The notes under the pieces are model-generated. The model saw nothing but the letters and a program-made list of their open reading frames with translations, was not told where the DNA came from and did no database searches. From JBHIDQ01 sp046760155 (GTDB lineage Bacteria > Chloroflexota > Dehalococcoidia > Dehalococcoidales > RBG-16-60-22), in assembly GCA_046760155.1 (NCBI GenBank), contig JBHIDQ010000009.1, positions 1 to 24,757 of the forward strand: a stretch of 24,757 bases of DNA, given 5' to 3'. Shown one piece after another: positions 22,110 through 24,757 of this stretch; position 1 is the first letter of the stretch; each line of letters starts with the position of its first letter. The translations under genes and the position numbers were made by a program.

Positions 22110-23180
22110 ATGTCGGAACTTATCACGGAAACAATTGAGATGATAAAACCTCTTGACCGGGCAGCGATGGCTGAAGCCCGAGCCAGGCAGGACACGTTGA
22201 CCAAGCCACCAGGCAGCCTGGGGCACTTGGAGGAATTATCGATTCAGCTGGCTGGCATCCAGGGTAAGGCCATACCTCAGGTCAGTGACAAAGCGATTAT
22301 CGTTATGGCTGGCGACCATGGCGTAGTAGCGGAGAAAGTAGGTAACTGGCCTCAGGAAGTTACTGCTCAGATGGTAGCCAATTTCCTTCGCGGTGGGGCT
22401 GGCATCAATGTCATTGCCCGCCAGACTGGGGTCAGGGTTATCGTGGTTGATATGGGGGTAGCCACCGACCTAGAACCCAACCCTGACCTTTTGTCGAGGA
22501 AGATTGACTGCGGCACCCGGAATATGACACTCGGTCCAGCCATGACCTCGGAACAGGCAGTGAAGTCAATAGAAACCGGAATTGAGTTAATCTCTTCGGA
22601 GATAACTAAAGGACTTGACATAATAGGCACCGGTGATATGGGCATTGGTAATACCACCGCCAGTAGTGCCATCTGTGCCGTTATCACTGGCAAACCAGTC
22701 ACCGAGGTTACCGGCCGCGGTACCGGCCTGACTGACGAACAGCTTGCTCACAAAGTGTCGGTAATTGAACGGGCTCTGGCAGCAAATCATCCTGACCCAA
22801 CCCAGCCCTTGGCTGTGCTGGCCAAGGTAGGTGGCTTTGAAATTGGCGGACTGGTTGGGGTGATGCTCGGGGCGGCGGCGAAACGCATTCCGGTGGTTAT
22901 TGATGGCTTTATCTCCGGAGCAGCCGCCCTGCTTGCCACGGCTCTGTCACCAGGACTAAAGGATTACCTTATCGCCGCCCATCTTTCCGCTGAGTCAGGT
23001 CATCGAGTATTGTTGGCACATCTTGGGCTGAAACCATTACTCGATTTAAATATGCGCTTGGGTGAGGGTACCGGTGCCGCCTTGGGAATATTTCTGGCGG
23101 AGACTGCCGCCAAAATTCTGGCTGAGATGGCTACTTTTGCTGAGGCGGGGGTATCGGAAGGAGATGAACGAGGTAAATGA
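22110..23180 (+). CDS. cobT: nicotinate-nucleotide-dimethylbenzimidazole phosphoribosyltransferase CobT
   Basis: CobT activates the lower-ligand base as its alpha-ribotide for nucleotide-loop assembly. From ATG 22110 it has 356 residues, the usual size. Motifs are LTKPPGSLGHLEELSIQLAG (30-49), MAGDHGVVAEKVGNWPQ (66-82), IGTGDMGIGNTTASSA, and LNMRLGEGTGAALG with Glu319, the counterpart of the catalytic Glu317 of the Salmonella enzyme. An upstream in-frame ATG at 22071, inside cobD, would add 13 residues not typical of the family. The 22110 start has only a distant GAGGG, so the choice is likely but not certain. The end overlaps cobS by four bases (ATGA). Confidence 0.94.
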   Translation: MSELITETIEMIKPLDRAAMAEARARQDTLTKPPGSLGHLEELSIQLAGIQGKAIPQVSDKAIIVMAGDHGVVAEKVGNWPQEVTAQMVANFLRGGAGINVIARQTGVRVIVVDMGVATDLEPNPDLLSRKIDCGTRNMTLGPAMTSEQAVKSIETGIELISSEITKGLDIIGTGDMGIGNTTASSAICAVITGKPVTEVTGRGTGLTDEQLAHKVSVIERALAANHPDPTQPLAVLAKVGGFEIGGLVGVMLGAAAKRIPVVIDGFISGAAALLATALSPGLKDYLIAAHLSAESGHRVLLAHLGLKPLLDLNMRLGEGTGAALGIFLAETAAKILAEMATFAEAGVSEGDERGK

Positions 23181-23935
23181 GCCGGTTCTTGGCTGCTTTG
23201 CAGTTTCTGACCATTATATCCATACCTTGGCGACGTGAAGCCAAAGCAGAAGAGGTGGGACGCTCTGCCGGTTACTTCCCGGTAGTCGGTCTTATCATCG
23301 GCCTTATTTTAGTTGGTCTGAACTGGCTCTTCGGTCTTATTTTACCTTCGGCAGTAGTCAATGCCCTGTTGATAGTTTCACTGGTGATACTCAGCGGGGC
23401 ATTGCATCTGGATGGCTTTGTTGATACCTGTGATGGCATCGCTGGCCATAAAACAGTTGCAGCTAGATGGCAGGTGATGCGTGATAGCCGGGTTGGCGGT
23501 TTTGGCATTATTGGCGTTGTGTTGCTGTTACTGGTCAAATATGTCTCACTGAGTAGCCTTCCTGAACCTTTACTGCTGGCGACTCTGGTTCTGATGCCAT
23601 TATTAAGCCGTTGGGCAATGGCCTATGCTATCTTCAACTATCCCTATGCAAAATCATCAGGTTTGGGGAAGGCATTTAAGCAGGGAACTAGCTGGCCAAG
23701 GTTCACTATGGCCACGGTTATCACCGCCGTGGTGGTGGTGATTTTAGCGCTGCGATTCAGCTTGGCGATAGTACTTCTAATGTTTTTTGTCTGGATTGTA
23801 ACCGTAGCCATGGCGGCTTATTTTAAGAGTAAGTTTTCCGGGTTAACCGGTGATAACTACGGTGCCATAAATGAGGTGGCGGAAGTGGCGGTGCTTATTC
23901 TGATTAATCTGCTGGTTCAGGTGGGGCTGGCCTAG
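23177..23935 (+). CDS. cobS: adenosylcobinamide-GDP ribazoletransferase CobS (cobalamin synthase)
   Basis: A polytopic membrane enzyme that joins adenosylcobinamide-GDP with alpha-ribazole phosphate, the last assembly step. The 252-residue protein is mostly hydrophobic. The metal/phosphate motif is intact: GALHLDGFVDTCDGIAGH with Asp79, Asp83 and Asp86. It is followed by the conserved MRDSRVGGFGI and, near the end, GDNYGAINEVAEVAVL. The start ATG overlaps the cobT stop. A cobU (or cobY) gene, needed to make the GDP-activated substrate, is not next to it; a Dph6-like gene follows instead. Confidence 0.95.
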   Translation: MSRFLAALQFLTIISIPWRREAKAEEVGRSAGYFPVVGLIIGLILVGLNWLFGLILPSAVVNALLIVSLVILSGALHLDGFVDTCDGIAGHKTVAARWQVMRDSRVGGFGIIGVVLLLLVKYVSLSSLPEPLLLATLVLMPLLSRWAMAYAIFNYPYAKSSGLGKAFKQGTSWPRFTMATVITAVVVVILALRFSLAIVLLMFFVWIVTVAMAAYFKSKFSGLTGDNYGAINEVAEVAVLILINLLVQVGLA

Positions 23936-23948
23936 TTAGGAGGTAGAT

Positions 23949-24626
23949 TTGAGTCAGGTTTTCACTTCGTGGAGTGGGGGGAAAGACTCCTGTCTTGCCT
24001 GTTATCGGGCGGTAGCCAGTGGGCTGAAAATTCGCTATCTGGCCAATATGCTCACTGAGGATGGTCAACGCTCACGTACTCACGGACTATCGGCTCAGGT
24101 ACTCCAGGTGCAGTCGCAGGCAATTGGCATCCCTCTGATGCAGCGGCGGGCGACTTGGAATAGCTTTGAAGCGGAATTTAAAAAGATGCTCCGTGCTTTC
24201 AAGCAGCAGGGGGTTGTGGGTGGCGTCTTTGGCGATATTGATCTGGACGAGCACCGGGAATGGGTGGAAAGAGTCTGTCAGGAAATGGCTATCACGCCAC
24301 ATTTGCCCTTGTGGGGAGAGAGCCAGGAGAAAATATTAAGGGATTTTATAGACTCAGGATTTGAGGCGATTGTCGTGGCTACCAAGGCGGACATGCTTGG
24401 CGAAGAATGGCTCGGCCGAAGCATAGACTTGGATTTCATCAGGCATTTGGACGAACTTAGAGGGACAAAGAATATTACTCTGTGCGGTGAAGCCGGAGAA
24501 TATCATACTTTTGTTACTGATGGCCCTTTGTTTCAGAAAAGAATAGAAATCAGTGAAACCAAGAAAGTTTTACGAGATGAGCACTGGTTTCTCGAGATTT
24601 TAGATACCGACTTGAGGGCTAAATAA
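23949..24626 (+). CDS. Dph6/MJ0570-like PP-loop ATP pyrophosphatase
   Basis: A member of the diphthine-ammonia-ligase-like (Dph6, COG2102-type) family of adenylating amide-forming enzymes. The 225-residue protein has the PP-loop SGGKDS at 9-14, HGLSAQVLQ, the LPLWG motif (119-123) and the strongly conserved CGEAGEYHTFVTDGPLF (179-195). It starts at TTG 23949 with AGGAGG, 13 bases after cobS, so it is in the cobalamin operon. Diphthamide exists only in archaeal and eukaryotic elongation factor 2, so the function in a bacterium must differ. The location suggests a step in corrinoid metabolism, possibly an amidation or adenylation, but no substrate can be read from the sequence. Confidence 0.85.
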   Translation: MSQVFTSWSGGKDSCLACYRAVASGLKIRYLANMLTEDGQRSRTHGLSAQVLQVQSQAIGIPLMQRRATWNSFEAEFKKMLRAFKQQGVVGGVFGDIDLDEHREWVERVCQEMAITPHLPLWGESQEKILRDFIDSGFEAIVVATKADMLGEEWLGRSIDLDFIRHLDELRGTKNITLCGEAGEYHTFVTDGPLFQKRIEISETKKVLRDEHWFLEILDTDLRAK

Positions 24627-24640
24627 AATAAGGAGAGTTG

Positions 24641-24661
24641 AAGAGAGGCGAAGCCTCTCTT
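24641..24661. terminator. hairpin after the Dph6-like gene
   Basis: AAGAGAGGC (24641-24649) and GCCTCTCTT (24653-24661) form a perfect nine-pair stem with a three-base loop, 14 bases after the last stop. It is followed by TATAT rather than a clean T run, so it may terminate weakly or only protect the 3' end. Confidence 0.5.
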
Positions 24662-24673
24662 ATATAACCTATT

Positions 24674-24699
24674 CCCCCTCTCTTATCAAAGGGAGGGGG
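24674..24699. repeat. eleven-pair inverted repeat, possible intergenic repeat element
   Basis: CCCCCTCTCTT (24674-24684) and AAGGGAGGGGG (24689-24699) pair with one G-U and a four-base loop. No T run follows. The C-rich/G-rich composition differs from the surroundings and resembles small dispersed intergenic palindromes of bacterial genomes; only one copy is in the window, so this is not proven. Confidence 0.45.
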
Positions 24700-24741
24700 A
24701 TAAAGGAGGAGGGTTACCTGAAAGACTCTAAAAGGATGAGA

Positions 24742-24757
24742 ATGAAAAAAATCCTCA
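24742..24757 (+). CDS. possible start of the next gene (first five codons)
   Basis: AAAGGA at 24732-24737 precedes ATG 24742 by four bases, and the frame reads MKKIL before the window ends. An in-frame ATG at 24736 is also possible. The basic start followed by hydrophobic residues would suit a signal peptide, but five codons cannot identify a gene. Confidence 0.35.

Overview
The window looks like a chromosomal segment of an anaerobic, corrinoid-salvaging bacterium. Gene content and protein style resemble class Dehalococcoidia (Chloroflexota): split glycine decarboxylase, an isomerase matching the C-terminal half of the Tal-Pgi fusion, and a btuFCD-cbiB-cobD-cobT-cobS salvage block. This placement is an inference from remembered families, not a search. 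No insertion sequence, prophage, tRNA, rRNA or CRISPR array is visible. Most of the window is compact core metabolism.

Region 1 (1-4337, minus strand) is a glycine cleavage/lipoylation operon. A consensus promoter precedes a tandem glycine riboswitch with its own terminator, then gcvH, gcvPA, gcvPB, lipB and the start of a histidine phosphatase gene that leaves the window. The gcvT gene is not in the cluster. The divergent gene serA (4443-6023) makes the serine precursor, so serine and glycine one-carbon metabolism meet here.

Region 2 (6072-10398) holds a RecB/Cas4-like PD-(D/E)XK nuclease that appears to start at an ATT codon, a CcdA-TlpA thiol-redox pair followed by a small cysteine protein of unknown function, and a class III aminotransferase on the opposite strand.

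Region 3 (10539-16379) is a sugar-phosphate cluster: transketolase, RpiB, a Pgi-type isomerase and a short 6-phosphogluconate dehydrogenase in one operon, with a divergent-type rpe reading toward it from its own promoter.

Region 4 (16302-17213) is about 900 bases without a conventional gene. On the minus strand it contains what looks like a complete small RNA gene: promoter, about 256 nt of highly pairable sequence containing a 14-codon ORF with a strong ribosome binding site, and an intrinsic terminator. I do not recognise its family. On the plus strand it ends in a cobalamin riboswitch followed by two tandem terminator hairpins.

Region 5 (17214-24626) is the B12-controlled salvage operon btuF-btuC-btuD-cbiB-cobD-cobT-cobS plus a Dph6-like PP-loop ATPase. 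It would import corrinoids, attach the aminopropanol arm and lower base, and finish the cofactor. CobU is not seen before the window ends. Two hairpins and the first codons of a possible next gene close the window.
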